DNA from: Fidelibacterota bacterium
GTDB lineage: Bacteria > Pseudomonadota > Alphaproteobacteria > Rhodospirillales > Rhodospirillaceae
Direction of reading: 5' to 3'
DNA: 64,000 nucleotides
Assembly: GCA_947476275.1 (NCBI GenBank)
Contig: CANJPQ010000005.1
Location: 1 to 64,000, forward strand
Part shown: in pieces, positions 7,680-21,006 of the stretch
How positions within the stretch are numbered: the stretch's first letter is position 1
How the letters are laid out: each line of letters begins with the position of its first letter
Position numbers and translations under genes: made by a program
Notes under the pieces: generated by a model
The model's input: only the letters and a program-made list of their open reading frames with translations
Database searches by the model: none
Told to the model about the DNA's origin: nothing

Positions 7680-9203
7680 ATGCGTGTGACCAAGGTAGCG
7701 CTCTTCCTTTCCGCGGCTGTCGCGGTCGGCGCGGTGATCGATCCGTTCGGCATGTGGCGCGGCCACGGCAGTCCTGCGATCGCTGCCGAAGCCAAGAGCG
7801 CCGCGAAGGGCGGCGGCAAGTTCTCCGACGACACATACAAGTATCTCGAGCTGTTCGGCGACGTGTTCGAGCGCGTACGCAAGGACTACGTCGAGGAAGT
7901 CTCCGACCAGGAGCTTCTCGAGAACGCCATCAACGGCATGCTCACGTCGCTCGATCCGCATTCCGGCTATCTGCCCGCCAAGGGCTTCCAGGAGATGCAG
8001 GAGCAGACCAAGGGCGAGTTTGGCGGTCTGGGCATCGAAGTCACCATGGAAGGCGGCTTCGTGAAAGTGGTCTCGCCGATCGACGACACGCCGGCGGCGC
8101 GCGCGGGCGTGCAGCCGGGAGACTTCATTGTCGCCATCGACGGCAAGCCGGTGCTCGGCCTTTCGCTGAATGAAGCCGTCGACAAGATGCGCGGGGCAGC
8201 GGATACCTCCCTCGTCGTCACCATCCGTCGTCAAGGCGTCGATCCGTTCGACCTGAAGATGACCCGCGCCGTGGTGAAGATGATTCCAGTGCGCCATCGC
8301 GTCGAAGGCGACGTCGGCTACATTCGCATCACCGGGTTCAACGAACAGACCCAGAGCTCGCTGGAAGCGGCGATAAAGGACCTGAAGGCCAAGCTCGGGC
8401 CGAAGCTCAAAGGCTACGTTGTCGATCTGCGCAACAATCCGGGCGGCTTGCTCGATCAGGCGGTGTCGGTCTCCGACACTTTCCTCGACAAGGGCGAGAT
8501 CGTTTCTACGCGCACGCGCCGCGCCGAAGACACGCAGCGCTTCAACGCGAAGCCCGGCGACCTGGCAGACGGCAAGCCGCTCGTGGTGATCATCAATGAC
8601 GGCTCCGCATCGGCATCCGAGATCGTCGCCGGCGCGCTTCAGGATCACGGCCGCGCGATCCTTTTGGGCACCAAGAGCTTCGGTAAAGGCTCCGTGCAGA
8701 CCATCATCCCGTTGGGCCGCGGCGAGAGCGCCATGCGCCTCACCACCGCGCGCTACTACACGCCGAGCGGCCGCTCGATCCAGGCCCTCGGCATCACACC
8801 CGATATCGAAGTGCAGCAGGCACAGGTGACCCGCACCGCCAACGGCGGCTTCCGCCGCGCCGAGGCGGACCTGCGCGGCGCCTTGCGCAACGACACGATC
8901 GATCCGGCCACGGGCAAGCCGAAGAACGCCGTGCCGGAAGGCGCGCCGCCGGGGGCTCTGCCCGCCGGCTCCGCAGCGCCGAAGGACGGCGCCGAAAAGA
9001 AGCCCGGCAGTGGCGACATGTCCGCGATCACCGGTGTGAAGGGCGACGCCAAGAACGACAAGTCGAAGGACCCAAAGGCCGCGAACCCCACGTCAGAAGC
9101 CGCTCAGAAGCAGACGGACGCCGAGGACTATCAACTCGCCCGCGCGCTCGACCTGCTTCAGGGCATCGCGCTCTATCAAAAGGCGAACGCTGCCGCCAAG
9201 TAG
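7680..9203 (+). CDS. ctpA: S41 family carboxy-terminal processing peptidase
   Basis: This 507-residue periplasmic serine protease has an N-terminal signal/anchor (about 5-21), a PDZ domain (about 113-190) and an S41 catalytic domain. The catalytic Ser lies in GSASASEI (308-315) and the catalytic Lys is Lys336 in KSFGKGSVQ. The C-terminal 100 residues are a low-complexity Lys/Ala/Pro tail ending in a helix. CtpA proteins trim envelope proteins, often peptidoglycan hydrolases, which suits its place 41 bases after envC in what looks like one operon. Confidence 0.94.
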   Translation: MRVTKVALFLSAAVAVGAVIDPFGMWRGHGSPAIAAEAKSAAKGGGKFSDDTYKYLELFGDVFERVRKDYVEEVSDQELLENAINGMLTSLDPHSGYLPAKGFQEMQEQTKGEFGGLGIEVTMEGGFVKVVSPIDDTPAARAGVQPGDFIVAIDGKPVLGLSLNEAVDKMRGAADTSLVVTIRRQGVDPFDLKMTRAVVKMIPVRHRVEGDVGYIRITGFNEQTQSSLEAAIKDLKAKLGPKLKGYVVDLRNNPGGLLDQAVSVSDTFLDKGEIVSTRTRRAEDTQRFNAKPGDLADGKPLVVIINDGSASASEIVAGALQDHGRAILLGTKSFGKGSVQTIIPLGRGESAMRLTTARYYTPSGRSIQALGITPDIEVQQAQVTRTANGGFRRAEADLRGALRNDTIDPATGKPKNAVPEGAPPGALPAGSAAPKDGAEKKPGSGDMSAITGVKGDAKNDKSKDPKAANPTSEAAQKQTDAEDYQLARALDLLQGIALYQKANAAAK

Positions 9204-9332
9204 GGGGCCAACGGCGGGTCGTCGTTAGGCAACTGTTAACAGCGATCCGGGTAAACCAAACTCGGACCATAGTGTGACTGTTCGGACGGCATTTTGCCGC
9301 CCGGTCTCTGGGTTCGCTCGGAGTAGGTTGTC

Positions 9333-10910
9333 ATGAGCCTTTTAACCCGGGTGATGAACACCCTCCGCCGCCGCGAGACGCGCGACGCGTTCAGCGACGA
9401 CGAGGGGGGATTCGACGAATTCGAAGAAGAAGACGCCGACACCGATAAGATGCCGCTGGGGCGCAAGATCGCTTTCGGCATGAGCGGGCTGTTGTTCCTC
9501 CTGCTCGCCGGCGGCGGTGCCGCCATCTGGTATTTGGGCAAGGACGCCCCGCCGCCGCCCATGGCGATGGCATCGCTCTCCGAACTGAAAGTCGAAGACG
9601 AACCCGGTGAACCGGCCCCGGCCAAGCCCGCAGCGCCCGCAGCGGCAGCGACAGCTGCATCTAAGCCCGGCGCGCCCCCTGAGCCGGCCGCTAAGCCCGG
9701 GGCCGCGCCTGCCGCCCCCGCAGCACCCGCCGCAGTCGATATTGCCGCCCCGGACCGCTCCACCGACCGACGCCCGTGGCTGACCAATCCCGCGGCCAAG
9801 CCGCCAGAGGCTGCGAAGCCCGGTCCCGCCGCGCCGACGCCAGCGCCTGCGATGACGCCGCCACCCCCTGCGCCGTCACAGATTGCCAAGGCGATGCCGC
9901 CTGTTCCGGCCCCGGAACCTGCGAAAGCTACGGCGCCGCTGCCTGAGCCGGCCAAAGCAGAGATTGCCAAACCCGAGCCTACGAAGGCTGCAACAGCGAA
10001 AGCCGAGCCGACCCAAACCGCTGACATTCCCGCCGAAGTGCCTTCGGTGCTGGGTGACGCGGCCCCGGGCGCACCGGAGCGCTTCGTCGCTGGCGGTGTC
10101 GCCACAGCCGGCGGCCGCCCGCGCTTGAATGAACCGGCCCTACCGCCGACGGACCGCAAAACCGTGAGCGCCGCACCGCCGCGCTTCGGCAACATCTCCG
10201 ATCTCAAGGCGAAGGTCGTCGCTTACACCAAGACCCCCGCCGACCCCAAGAAGCAGAACAACGGCAAGATTGCGGTAGTCGTGCGCGGATTGGGCTTGAG
10301 CCAGGCGGCGACCGAAGCCGCCGTCACCAAGCTGCCGCCGGCGGTGGCGCTGTCGTTCAACCCCTACGCCCAGAACCTGAAGAAGTGGCTCGATGCCGCG
10401 AAGGCGCGCGGTCACGAGGTGTTGGTCGAAGTGCCGATGGAGAGCAAGTCGTTCCCGGCGGAAGATCCGGGGCCGCTCGGACTGATGACATCGCTCGATG
10501 CCAAGAAAAATCTGGAGCGCATGGATGCGATCCTCAAGGCGGTGCCGGGCGCGATCGGCATCGACGATTCCATGGGCTCGAAGTTCCGCGAGTCCGAAAC
10601 CAACATGAACAACGTGTTCGCCAAACTGCGCGAGAAGAAGTTGATCTACGTGCAGACCGAGCCCGGCGTCCAGATCGGGGAACCCGGCGTGCCGCATGCG
10701 GTCGCGGATGTGGTGGCGGACGAACGCCCCTTCCGTGCCGCCATCGACGCGCGTCTCGACTACGCCGAGCGCCTGGCGAAATTCCAGGGCAGCGCCGTGA
10801 CGGTGATCGAAACCAAGCCCGTCAGTTTTGAGCGTTTGGCGGTGTGGCTTGAGACGTTGAACGGCAAGGGCATCACGCTCGCGCCGGTGTCCGAAGTGCT
10901 CGTGCGCTAG
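9333..10910 (+). CDS. Divergent polysaccharide deacetylase (YibQ-type) with membrane anchor
   Basis: A cytosolic acidic N-terminus is followed by one membrane helix (GMSGLLFLLLAGGGAAIWYL, about 50-69), about 200 residues of Ala/Pro/Lys-rich linker and a C-terminal domain from about 305. That domain carries the family pattern IAVVVRGLGLS, ALSFNPYA, GHEVLVEVPMES, DPGPLGL and IDDSMGSKF. The classical deacetylase metal site is not evident, as is usual for this divergent branch, so enzymatic activity is uncertain. GGAGTAGG precedes the ATG. The gpmI-envC-yibQ neighbourhood is conserved more widely; ctpA is inserted here. Confidence 0.85.
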   Translation: MSLLTRVMNTLRRRETRDAFSDDEGGFDEFEEEDADTDKMPLGRKIAFGMSGLLFLLLAGGGAAIWYLGKDAPPPPMAMASLSELKVEDEPGEPAPAKPAAPAAAATAASKPGAPPEPAAKPGAAPAAPAAPAAVDIAAPDRSTDRRPWLTNPAAKPPEAAKPGPAAPTPAPAMTPPPPAPSQIAKAMPPVPAPEPAKATAPLPEPAKAEIAKPEPTKAATAKAEPTQTADIPAEVPSVLGDAAPGAPERFVAGGVATAGGRPRLNEPALPPTDRKTVSAAPPRFGNISDLKAKVVAYTKTPADPKKQNNGKIAVVVRGLGLSQAATEAAVTKLPPAVALSFNPYAQNLKKWLDAAKARGHEVLVEVPMESKSFPAEDPGPLGLMTSLDAKKNLERMDAILKAVPGAIGIDDSMGSKFRESETNMNNVFAKLREKKLIYVQTEPGVQIGEPGVPHAVADVVADERPFRAAIDARLDYAERLAKFQGSAVTVIETKPVSFERLAVWLETLNGKGITLAPVSEVLVR

Positions 10911-10926
10911 ACCGGGCGCGACAGAC

Positions 10927-11418
10927 GTGCCCGTAACCAAGCCCCTGCCCTATCGCCGCGGCGTCGGCATCGCTTTGATCAATCGCGACGGCAAGGTGTT
11001 CGTCGCCGAGCGCATCGATACGCCCGGCGCCTGGCAGATGCCGCAAGGCGGCATCGACACGGGCGAGCGCCCGCGGGCAGCAGCAAAACGCGAGTTGTTG
11101 GAAGAGACCGGCACGAAGAAGGCGAAGATCATCGCCGAGAGCCGAGACTGGCTGAAATACGATCTGCCCGCACGCCTTCGCAAGAAGGTGTGGAAGGGCA
11201 AATACCGCGGCCAGGAACAGAAATGGTTCCTGATGCTGTTCACGGGCACCGATGCCGACATCGACCTTGACGGCGAGCATCCGGAATTCGCGCGCTGGAA
11301 ATGGATCAGCTTTCGCCGCCTGCCGACGGTGATCGTCGGCTTCAAGCGCAAGATCTATCGCGAAGTCGTGGCGGAGTTCGCCGCCATTGTCGCGGCAACG
11401 GCGAAGCCGAAGCGCTAA
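10927..11418 (+). CDS. rppH: RNA pyrophosphohydrolase (Nudix)
   Basis: The 163-residue protein carries a complete Nudix box at residues 41-63 (GGIDTGERPRAAAKRELLEE and onward), preceded by RRGVGIALIN and followed by WLKYDLP and KWFLMLF, the RppH/NudH pattern. The enzyme removes pyrophosphate from triphosphorylated mRNA 5' ends and starts decay. The start is GTG at 10927, 16 bases after the previous stop. Its TAA overlaps the stop codon of the convergent ferritin-like gene (shared CTAA at 11415-11418). Confidence 0.93.
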   Translation: MPVTKPLPYRRGVGIALINRDGKVFVAERIDTPGAWQMPQGGIDTGERPRAAAKRELLEETGTKKAKIIAESRDWLKYDLPARLRKKVWKGKYRGQEQKWFLMLFTGTDADIDLDGEHPEFARWKWISFRRLPTVIVGFKRKIYREVVAEFAAIVAATAKPKR

Positions 11419-12260
11419 GCCGCCTGCGTCCGGTACGGCCGGCCGCGACGTTCGATAAGCGCCCAGATGATCTTCGTCACCAGCCGCGCGAGCCAGCCAT
11501 CCGGCGACAAACCGGCGGCTTGCGCGAACATGTGGCCGGCGCGGCGCACATGGTGCTCCCGGTAGAGGCTGCAAGCTCGGGCGACATAGGCCGTGTTCGC
11601 ACGCGCCCTGTCGTAAGGCTCCGCCGCCGTGTTCGCGGCGTGATAGGCCGAGGCGATCTCGTCGTCGTCGACTTCGCGGAAACGCGCGACTGCGGTCACG
11701 AATCGCTTGATCCGCGCGCGCATGGAACTGGCAGCCGCCCCTTCCGCCGCCATCATCCGTTCCATGTGCACATAGAACAGCCGGTAGTGCTTGAACTCAT
11801 CGGCAGCGATGTTCTTACAAATCGCTTTCAGCACCGGCTCTTCCGCGGCATCTCGCAGCGCGGAATAGAGCGAGCTGGTTCCCGTTTCCACGACACAGCG
11901 CGCGCACAGTTCCGCCGTGCGGGAGCCGCGCACGGATTCGGTCGCGTCCACAGGAATGCGATACATCGACGTGAAGCGAACAAAGCCGTCGTCGAGCTTG
12001 AAATCCGGATCGGCCATTTCCGCCCAACGGCCCAGCGCGAGTCCGTGCTGCTCTTCTTCTTTCGCCCATTTTGCGGCGGCCTCGCAGAAGGCTGCGTCGT
12101 CCGCGAAAACGTTTGTCAGGTACTGGCCGTAGTCGGCGCCGTTACGCTCCACCAAGGCCGCAGCCTTGACGAGACGAAGCATGTCCGGCGTCACCTTGGA
12201 CCGGTCAAAGCGGTCCCAGGGAATCGACTCCAGCGTCCAATGGGGCAACGGTTGGGTCAT
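11415..12260 (-). CDS. Ferritin-like di-iron protein
   Basis: The 281-residue, mostly helical protein contains a full set of di-iron ligands in ferritin-like spacing: Glu38, Glu69-x-x-His72 (EEEQHG), Glu125 and Glu155-x-x-His158 (ADEFKHY). This could be an oxidase, desaturase-like or hydroxylase-like enzyme; the substrate cannot be read from sequence. It has no signal peptide. A palindromic site lies upstream at 12334-12345. It shares its stop region with rppH. Confidence 0.75.
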   Translation of the reverse strand: MTQPLPHWTLESIPWDRFDRSKVTPDMLRLVKAAALVERNGADYGQYLTNVFADDAAFCEAAAKWAKEEEQHGLALGRWAEMADPDFKLDDGFVRFTSMYRIPVDATESVRGSRTAELCARCVVETGTSSLYSALRDAAEEPVLKAICKNIAADEFKHYRLFYVHMERMMAAEGAAASSMRARIKRFVTAVARFREVDDDEIASAYHAANTAAEPYDRARANTAYVARACSLYREHHVRRAGHMFAQAAGLSPDGWLARLVTKIIWALIERRGRPYRTQAA

Positions 12261-12333
12261 GCGTTCCAGAGCGTCTTGTCTGCGTTCTAACTTATTGGGT
12301 CGCTCCGGAGGTCCCCGGACAGCCGAAGCAGAC

Positions 12334-12356
12334 CGTCATATGACGTTCATATAACG
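12334..12356. promoter_or_regulatory. Palindrome plus half-site upstream of the ferritin-like gene
   Basis: CGTCATATGACG (12334-12345) is a perfect 12-base palindrome. The half TCATATNACG recurs 11 bases on (12347-12356), about one helical turn. It sits in the 152-base gap between DoxX and the ferritin-like gene and could be an operator. The binding factor is unknown. Confidence 0.4.
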
Positions 12357-12412
12357 CAAACCGGCGGCGCGGACAAAACGGCGCAAAGCCGCATCTGTTA
12401 CGCCGATAGCCC

Positions 12413-12823
12413 CTAGGACGGGTTGCCCGGTTTGCGGAGGTTGTCGACGGCAATGGCTCCGGGTCCGGCGCCGACGAAGAACAGGAAGATGAAGCAAAAC
12501 AGAACCGCCGCATCGCCGCCGTTGGTGGCGGGAAAGAAATTGCGCGACCCGTGGGCCATGAAATAGGCCACCGCCATCTGGCCGGACAGCAAGAACGCGA
12601 CGGGTCGGGTGAGGGCGCCGAGGGCGAACAGGGTGCCGCCGACCAGTTCCATGATCGCGGCCACGCCCAGCAGGCTAAGCAGCGGCGGACCACTGCCGCC
12701 GCCCGGGCCGCCAGCGGGGAATTGGAACAGCTTCATGGTGCCGTGCTCAATGAAAAGCAGGCCGGTCATGATACGCAGCGCCGCTTGCAGCAGCGGTGTG
12801 TAAGGGGTCAGGCGATTGAACAT
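12413..12823 (-). CDS. DoxX family membrane protein
   Basis: The 136-residue protein has four predicted membrane helices and the DoxX pattern: LRIMTGLLFIEHGTMKLF, then LELVGG-like MELVGGTLFALG, and GQMAVAYFMAHG. Members are linked to respiratory quinone or redox functions but are poorly defined. The ATG at 12823 is chosen over 12853 because it starts at the normal MFNRLTP N-terminus. A TATAGT box (complement of 12871-12876) just past the atpC stop suggests its own promoter, though read-through from the atp operon is possible. Confidence 0.85.
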   Translation of the reverse strand: MFNRLTPYTPLLQAALRIMTGLLFIEHGTMKLFQFPAGGPGGGSGPPLLSLLGVAAIMELVGGTLFALGALTRPVAFLLSGQMAVAYFMAHGSRNFFPATNGGDAAVLFCFIFLFFVGAGPGAIAVDNLRKPGNPS

Positions 12824-12882
12824 TGCAGGCCCTATCTGTGCCGAGGCCCGCATGCCCCGGCGAAGGGCGCACTATAGCGAGG

Positions 12883-13290
12883 TTAAGCGGCGACCGCGAA
12901 GGTCTCCATCACTTCCACATTCACGACCACCAGCGCGGCGCGGCGGCGCTCCTCGTCGGTCGTGGCGGCATCCAGGGCGGCTTTGGCCTTGGCGGCGCGT
13001 TCGGCAACGAACGCCTTCGTCAGGTTGGCGACAGGCAGGACTTCGTCCACCAGCACGGTGCAGGTGTTGCCGGTCACTTCCGCAAAGCCGCCGGTCACGA
13101 AATAACGCTCGGTGACCTGGCCGGCCGCGTACACGTCGATCACGCCCGGACGGAGCGTAGAGAGCAGCAGCATGTGCTGCGGCAGGACACCGAAGTAGCC
13201 TTCGGTGCCCGGCACGACCACCATCTCCACCTGCTCGGAGACGAGCAGGCGTTCAGGCGAAACGACTTCGAGCTGCAGGGTCGCGGCCAT
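12883..13290 (-). CDS. atpC: F1 ATP synthase subunit epsilon
   Basis: The 135-residue epsilon subunit has the N-terminal beta sandwich (LQLEVVSPERLLVSEQVEMV, GYFGVLPQHM, then RYFVTGGFAEV) and a helical C-terminus (FVAERAAKAKAALDAATTDEE) that can inhibit rotation. It is the last gene of the atpHAGDC operon, 31 bases after atpD. No Fo genes are in the window, as is normal in alphaproteobacteria, where Fo is encoded separately. Confidence 0.95.
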   Translation of the reverse strand: MAATLQLEVVSPERLLVSEQVEMVVVPGTEGYFGVLPQHMLLLSTLRPGVIDVYAAGQVTERYFVTGGFAEVTGNTCTVLVDEVLPVANLTKAFVAERAAKAKAALDAATTDEERRRAALVVVNVEVMETFAVAA

Positions 13291-13321
13291 CGGGAGCTTT
13301 CCTTAATCCGGCGGTGCGGCT

Positions 13322-15665
<2,344 letters not shown>

Positions 15666-15687
15666 GGCCGAAGAACCCTAAAGTTAC

Positions 15688-17220
<1,533 letters not shown>

Positions 17221-17781
17221 TTATCCGACCCCTTTCATGACGAGCTTCAGGCGTTGAAGTTGTGACTTGAGCGAGCTGTCGACCATGCGCGAACCGACGC
17301 GCACTATGAGCCCGCCGAGAATCGACGGATCGATCTTGGTGGAAACGGCGACCGTGCGGCCGCCGGAGGCCTTGAGCGCGGTGGACAGCGCGGAGATCTG
17401 GGAATCGGTCAGCGCCACGGCGCTGGTGACTTCTGCGGTCTGCTGGCCGCGGCGTTCGGCCAGAATCTCCAGGAAGCCCTGGATCATGCCCGGCAGGGCG
17501 AACAGGCGGCGGTTGCGCGCCACCAGTCCAAGAAATTTTTGTGTCAACGCCGAGACTTGGGCCGCGCTCGCGATGGCAGCGATGCCCTTGCTCTGGTCGT
17601 CGCGCGACAGCACCGGGCTCTTGATGAACCGGGCAAAGTCTTCGCTGTGGCCGAGCATGGCCTTCAATGTGTTGAGATCAGCCGCGACCGCATCGATCGC
17701 AGCCTGTTCATCAGCCAAGTCGTAGAGCGCGGACGCATATCGCGCGGCCAGTCCGCCTACCCCTGCGCCATGAGCTGCCAC
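17221..17781 (-). CDS. atpH: F1 ATP synthase subunit delta
   Basis: The delta subunit links F1 to the peripheral stalk. The frame stays open upstream to 17958, but the GTG at 17781 is the better start: an AGAGG ribosome-binding site lies about 10 bases upstream, and it yields 186 residues, the usual length. The N-terminal six-helix domain begins GLAARYASALYDLADE, and the C-terminus has the GGLIVRVGSRMVDSSLKSQL signature. It is the first gene of the operon. Confidence 0.94.
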   Translation of the reverse strand: MAAHGAGVGGLAARYASALYDLADEQAAIDAVAADLNTLKAMLGHSEDFARFIKSPVLSRDDQSKGIAAIASAAQVSALTQKFLGLVARNRRLFALPGMIQGFLEILAERRGQQTAEVTSAVALTDSQISALSTALKASGGRTVAVSTKIDPSILGGLIVRVGSRMVDSSLKSQLQRLKLVMKGVG

Positions 17782-17929
17782 TGTTGGATTGCCTCTTTCT
17801 CGAACCGTTGAACGCGACCCTGGACCCGACCCCCGGGAGGATCGCCACGGCCCCGGTGCGCCGGGGATAACTATTTGTTTTTGAACGACTTTCGGGACGA
17901 AAATTACTGCCCCTCTGATCGCCGGCGGG

Positions 17930-17958
17930 TTGGTAGCATAGGCATTCCCGCGTTGCAA
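17930..17958 (-). promoter_or_regulatory. Candidate promoter of the atp operon
   Basis: On the minus strand TTGCAA (17953-17958) and TACCAA (complement of 17930-17935, within GCTACCAA) are 17 bases apart. The GCTAnnA form resembles the Caulobacter housekeeping -10 box. It lies just past the priA stop and predicts a leader of about 140 bases, in which CCCCGG/CCGGGG (17851-17866) can form a hairpin. Confidence 0.45.
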
Positions 17959-17987
17959 CAGGCGGGGCCCTCGCCAGGCGCGCTACG

Positions 17988-20231
17988 CTACATAAAGCTG
18001 TAGGGGTCGACGTCGATTTGGACCCGGACCGAGTTGGGGACTCGCACCCGAGCAAGCCAATCCGCCACCAGAGGCTGCGGTTTCGTGTTCCGGTCGGTCT
18101 TCAGGAGCAACCGGTGGCGATGCTGCCCGCGCAGGACCGCCATGACCGCCGGGGCGGGTCCCAAGACCTCCACGCCGGCATCCGTCGGGGCCGCGCTCGC
18201 CAGGCGTTTGGCGGTTTCGCGCACGGCGATCTCGTCGGGGCCGGACACAATGAGGGCCACCAGGCGCCCGAATGGCGGCATGCCCAACAGCTCGCGGGCG
18301 GAAATCTCCTGCTCCAGGAATTGCTCGCTGTCGCCGCTGGCGAGGGCCCGCAATACCGGGTGCGCCGGATCGTGGGTCTGTAAAAGCACGCGGCCCGGCT
18401 TCTGCGCACGGCCCGCGCGGCCCGCGACTTGGTGCAACATTTGATAGGTGCGCTCCGCCGAGCGTAAGTCCCATCCCGACAACCCCAGATCGGCGTCCAC
18501 CACGCCGACGAGGGTGAGGTTGGGGAAGTGGTGGCCTTTGGCGAGCACTTGCGTACCGACCAGAAGATCGATGCGATGATTCAGGATGTCGTCGATCAAC
18601 TCCGCCACAGCGGAGGGACGATCGAGCGTGTCACTGGTGACGGCGCGGATGCGCGCGTCCGGCCAGCGCGCCAGCGCTTCTTCCGCAACGCGCTCAACGC
18701 CCGGACCGCAGGGCACAAAGGAATCGGTCGCGCTGCACGACGGGCAGGTTTCCGCCTGGCGCTGGGTATAACCGCAGTGGTGGCACATCAGGCGCCGCGT
18801 CAGGCGATGCTCCACCAGCCATGCGGTACAACTCGGGCAATGCAGGCGGTGTCCGCAGGTGCGGCAGATCGTCACCGGAGCGTAGCCGCGGCGATTAAGG
18901 AACAGCAGCGCCTGCTCGCCGCTTTCCAAGGTCCGCGTGACGGCATCCACCATCGGCGGCGACAGCCACGAGCGTCCCCAGCGCCCTTTCTCCGGCGGAT
19001 GTTTGCGCATGTCGATCTGCTCGATCTTCGGCATCTGCGCGGCGTTGTACCGCTGCGGCAGATGAACGCTGGCGAAGCGCCCGCCGCGGACATTGAGCAC
19101 GGTCTCTAGCGACGGCGTCGCGGACGCCAGCACGATCGGGCATTCCGTGATGCGCGCGCGCACGATCGCCATGTCGCGGGCGTGATAGATCACCCCTTCT
19201 TCTTGCTTGAAGGCGCTTTCGTGCTCTTCGTCGACCACTATCAGTCCCAGGTCGCGAAACGGCAGGAACAGCGCCGAGCGTGCGCCGACAACCACATGCG
19301 CGCTGCCTTCGGCGACGGCGGCCCAGGTCGCGCGGCGCACCTTGCCCGGCAGATCGGAATGCCACTCCGCCGGGCGCACGCCAAAGCGTCCGACAAAGCG
19401 CGCCAGGCTTTGCGCGGTGAGCGCAATTTCCGGCACCAGCACCAGCACTTGCTGCCCACGCGCCACGGTCGCGGCGACCGCTTCGAGATAGACTTCGGTC
19501 TTGCCGGACCCGGTCACGCCATCCAGCAGCGTGACGGAAAATCCCTTTCCAACTGTATCGACAAGCGTCCGCGCCGCAGCTGTTTGCGCGGCCTCCAAGC
19601 GAGGTTGCATATGATTCGGGTTGGGCGGTGCGAACATCGCGGGCGCGGTTTGCTGGATAACATTGAGCACGCCCGCGTTGATCAGGTCGCGCACGCCGCT
19701 CGCGGACACCCCGGCGGCCCGCGCAAGCGCAGCGGCGGTCTCGAACGTGCCCTTGTTCGCCGCGGCGAGGAGCTTCTGGCGATTCGGCGTCGGCTTGAGG
19801 GACGTGTCCGCCAGCGCCAAGCCCGACGGCACGATCGCCGCCACGGACGGCATACCTTGCCAGCCGCGCGCCGCGTTCAACGCCATGCGCAGCACAGCGC
19901 CAGCGGGCTGTAGCGTGTAGGCCGCCACCCAATCGATGAATTTCCGCAAGGGCTCCGGTAAGCCGGGCAGATCGACTTTCTGCACAATCTCCTTGAGCTT
20001 CTCCGGCGCCACGGCGCTGGTGCCAGGCCCCCACACCACGCCCACTTCGAAGCGACGGCCGAGCGGCACTTCCACAATGTCGCCGGCCATCAGTGGACCG
20101 GACTCAGGCACGCGATAGTCGTAGGCCTCCAGCGGCAGCGGCAGTTGTACGGCAACCTGCGCGCCCGGCGCGAACGTCTGAGACGCGGCGCCTGTGGATA
20201 TGTCTGTGGCGATGGCGACGGAGGAGGGCAT
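17988..20231 (-). CDS. priA: Primosomal replication restart helicase PriA
   Basis: The 747-residue 3'-5' helicase restarts collapsed replication forks. It has an N-terminal 3'-DNA-end-binding domain ([18 protein letters not shown]), Walker A GVTGSGKT (238-245), DEEH box (334-337), and eight zinc-binding cysteines (456, 459, 465, 468, 483, 486, 496, 499). The helicase C-terminal lobe follows, with [14 protein letters not shown]. It is full length with all motifs intact and is divergent from transaldolase. Confidence 0.96.
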   Translation of the reverse strand: MPSSVAIATDISTGAASQTFAPGAQVAVQLPLPLEAYDYRVPESGPLMAGDIVEVPLGRRFEVGVVWGPGTSAVAPEKLKEIVQKVDLPGLPEPLRKFIDWVAAYTLQPAGAVLRMALNAARGWQGMPSVAAIVPSGLALADTSLKPTPNRQKLLAAANKGTFETAAALARAAGVSASGVRDLINAGVLNVIQQTAPAMFAPPNPNHMQPRLEAAQTAAARTLVDTVGKGFSVTLLDGVTGSGKTEVYLEAVAATVARGQQVLVLVPEIALTAQSLARFVGRFGVRPAEWHSDLPGKVRRATWAAVAEGSAHVVVGARSALFLPFRDLGLIVVDEEHESAFKQEEGVIYHARDMAIVRARITECPIVLASATPSLETVLNVRGGRFASVHLPQRYNAAQMPKIEQIDMRKHPPEKGRWGRSWLSPPMVDAVTRTLESGEQALLFLNRRGYAPVTICRTCGHRLHCPSCTAWLVEHRLTRRLMCHHCGYTQRQAETCPSCSATDSFVPCGPGVERVAEEALARWPDARIRAVTSDTLDRPSAVAELIDDILNHRIDLLVGTQVLAKGHHFPNLTLVGVVDADLGLSGWDLRSAERTYQMLHQVAGRAGRAQKPGRVLLQTHDPAHPVLRALASGDSEQFLEQEISARELLGMPPFGRLVALIVSGPDEIAVRETAKRLASAAPTDAGVEVLGPAPAVMAVLRGQHRHRLLLKTDRNTKPQPLVADWLARVRVPNSVRVQIDVDPYSFM

Positions 20232-20305
20232 CGTCTACACTCTATTCCCCGCGGCCGGGGGGAATGCAACACCGGACGCCGACAGACTCACTTCAGCGAG
20301 TGCGC

Positions 20306-20959
20306 ATGAAATTCTTCGTCGATACCGCCGACCTCAATGAGATCAAGGATCTTGCCGCCACGGGTATGGTGGACGGCGTCACAACCAATCCGTCGCTCGC
20401 CGCCAAGTCAGGGAAGAAATTTCTCGACCTGATCGCCGAGATTTGCGCCGTCGTGCCGGGCCCGGTCAGCGCCGAGGTCACCGCGCTCGATCACGCCACC
20501 ATGATGAAAGAAGCGGCGGTCCTGAAGAAAATCGCCAAGAACGTCACCATCAAAGTGCCGCTGACGCCGGACGGCCTGAAGACCTGCAAGGCACTCTCCA
20601 GCGAGGGCACGATGGTCAACGTAACGTTGTGCTTCTCCGCCAATCAGGCGCTGCTCGCCGCCAAGGCGGGCGCAAGCTTCATCTCGCCCTTTGTCGGGCG
20701 CCTGGACGACATCGGCCAGGACGGCATGGATCTGATCGCGGATATTTGCCAGATCTACAACAATTACGACTTCAAGACCGAGGTGCTGGTGGCCTCGATC
20801 CGTCACCCGGTGCACGTGTTGCAGGCCGCCAAGTTGGGCGCCCATGTCGGCACGATGCCGCCCAGCACCCTGCGGGCGTTGTTCAACCATCCCTTAACGG
20901 AAAAGGGCCTAAAAGCATTCCTGGACGATTGGGCGAAGACGGGCCAATCGATCATTTGA
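20306..20959 (+). CDS. tal: Transaldolase of the small FSA-like family
   Basis: The 217-residue TIM barrel has [25 protein letters not shown] and the Schiff-base Lys83 in TIKVPLT. Phe129 ([10 protein letters not shown]) occupies the position of Tyr131 in E. coli fructose-6-phosphate aldolase. Phe at this place is associated with true transaldolase, so the transaldolase name is preferred over fsa. It acts in the non-oxidative pentose phosphate pathway. The ATG at 20306 gives the canonical N-terminus; the frame is open further upstream, but that stretch overlaps priA antisense. Confidence 0.92.
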   Translation: MKFFVDTADLNEIKDLAATGMVDGVTTNPSLAAKSGKKFLDLIAEICAVVPGPVSAEVTALDHATMMKEAAVLKKIAKNVTIKVPLTPDGLKTCKALSSEGTMVNVTLCFSANQALLAAKAGASFISPFVGRLDDIGQDGMDLIADICQIYNNYDFKTEVLVASIRHPVHVLQAAKLGAHVGTMPPSTLRALFNHPLTEKGLKAFLDDWAKTGQSII

Positions 20960-20993
20960 CCTGGGCAATCATTTGACCCGGCAGTTCATTTAG
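20951..20993 (+). repeat. Short tandem repeat across the tal stop codon
   Basis: The unit ATCATTTGACCTGGGCA (20951-20967) is repeated imperfectly at 20968-20983 and partly at 20984-20993 (GTTCATTTAG). The first unit contains the tal TGA stop. It looks like replication-slippage duplication of the gene end. Confidence 0.7.
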
Positions 20994-21006
20994 GGGGAAC
21001 GGGGCA

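Noticed and set aside
17782-17958. Longer atpH frame
   Set aside because: It would overlap the promoter region and add 59 unrelated residues.
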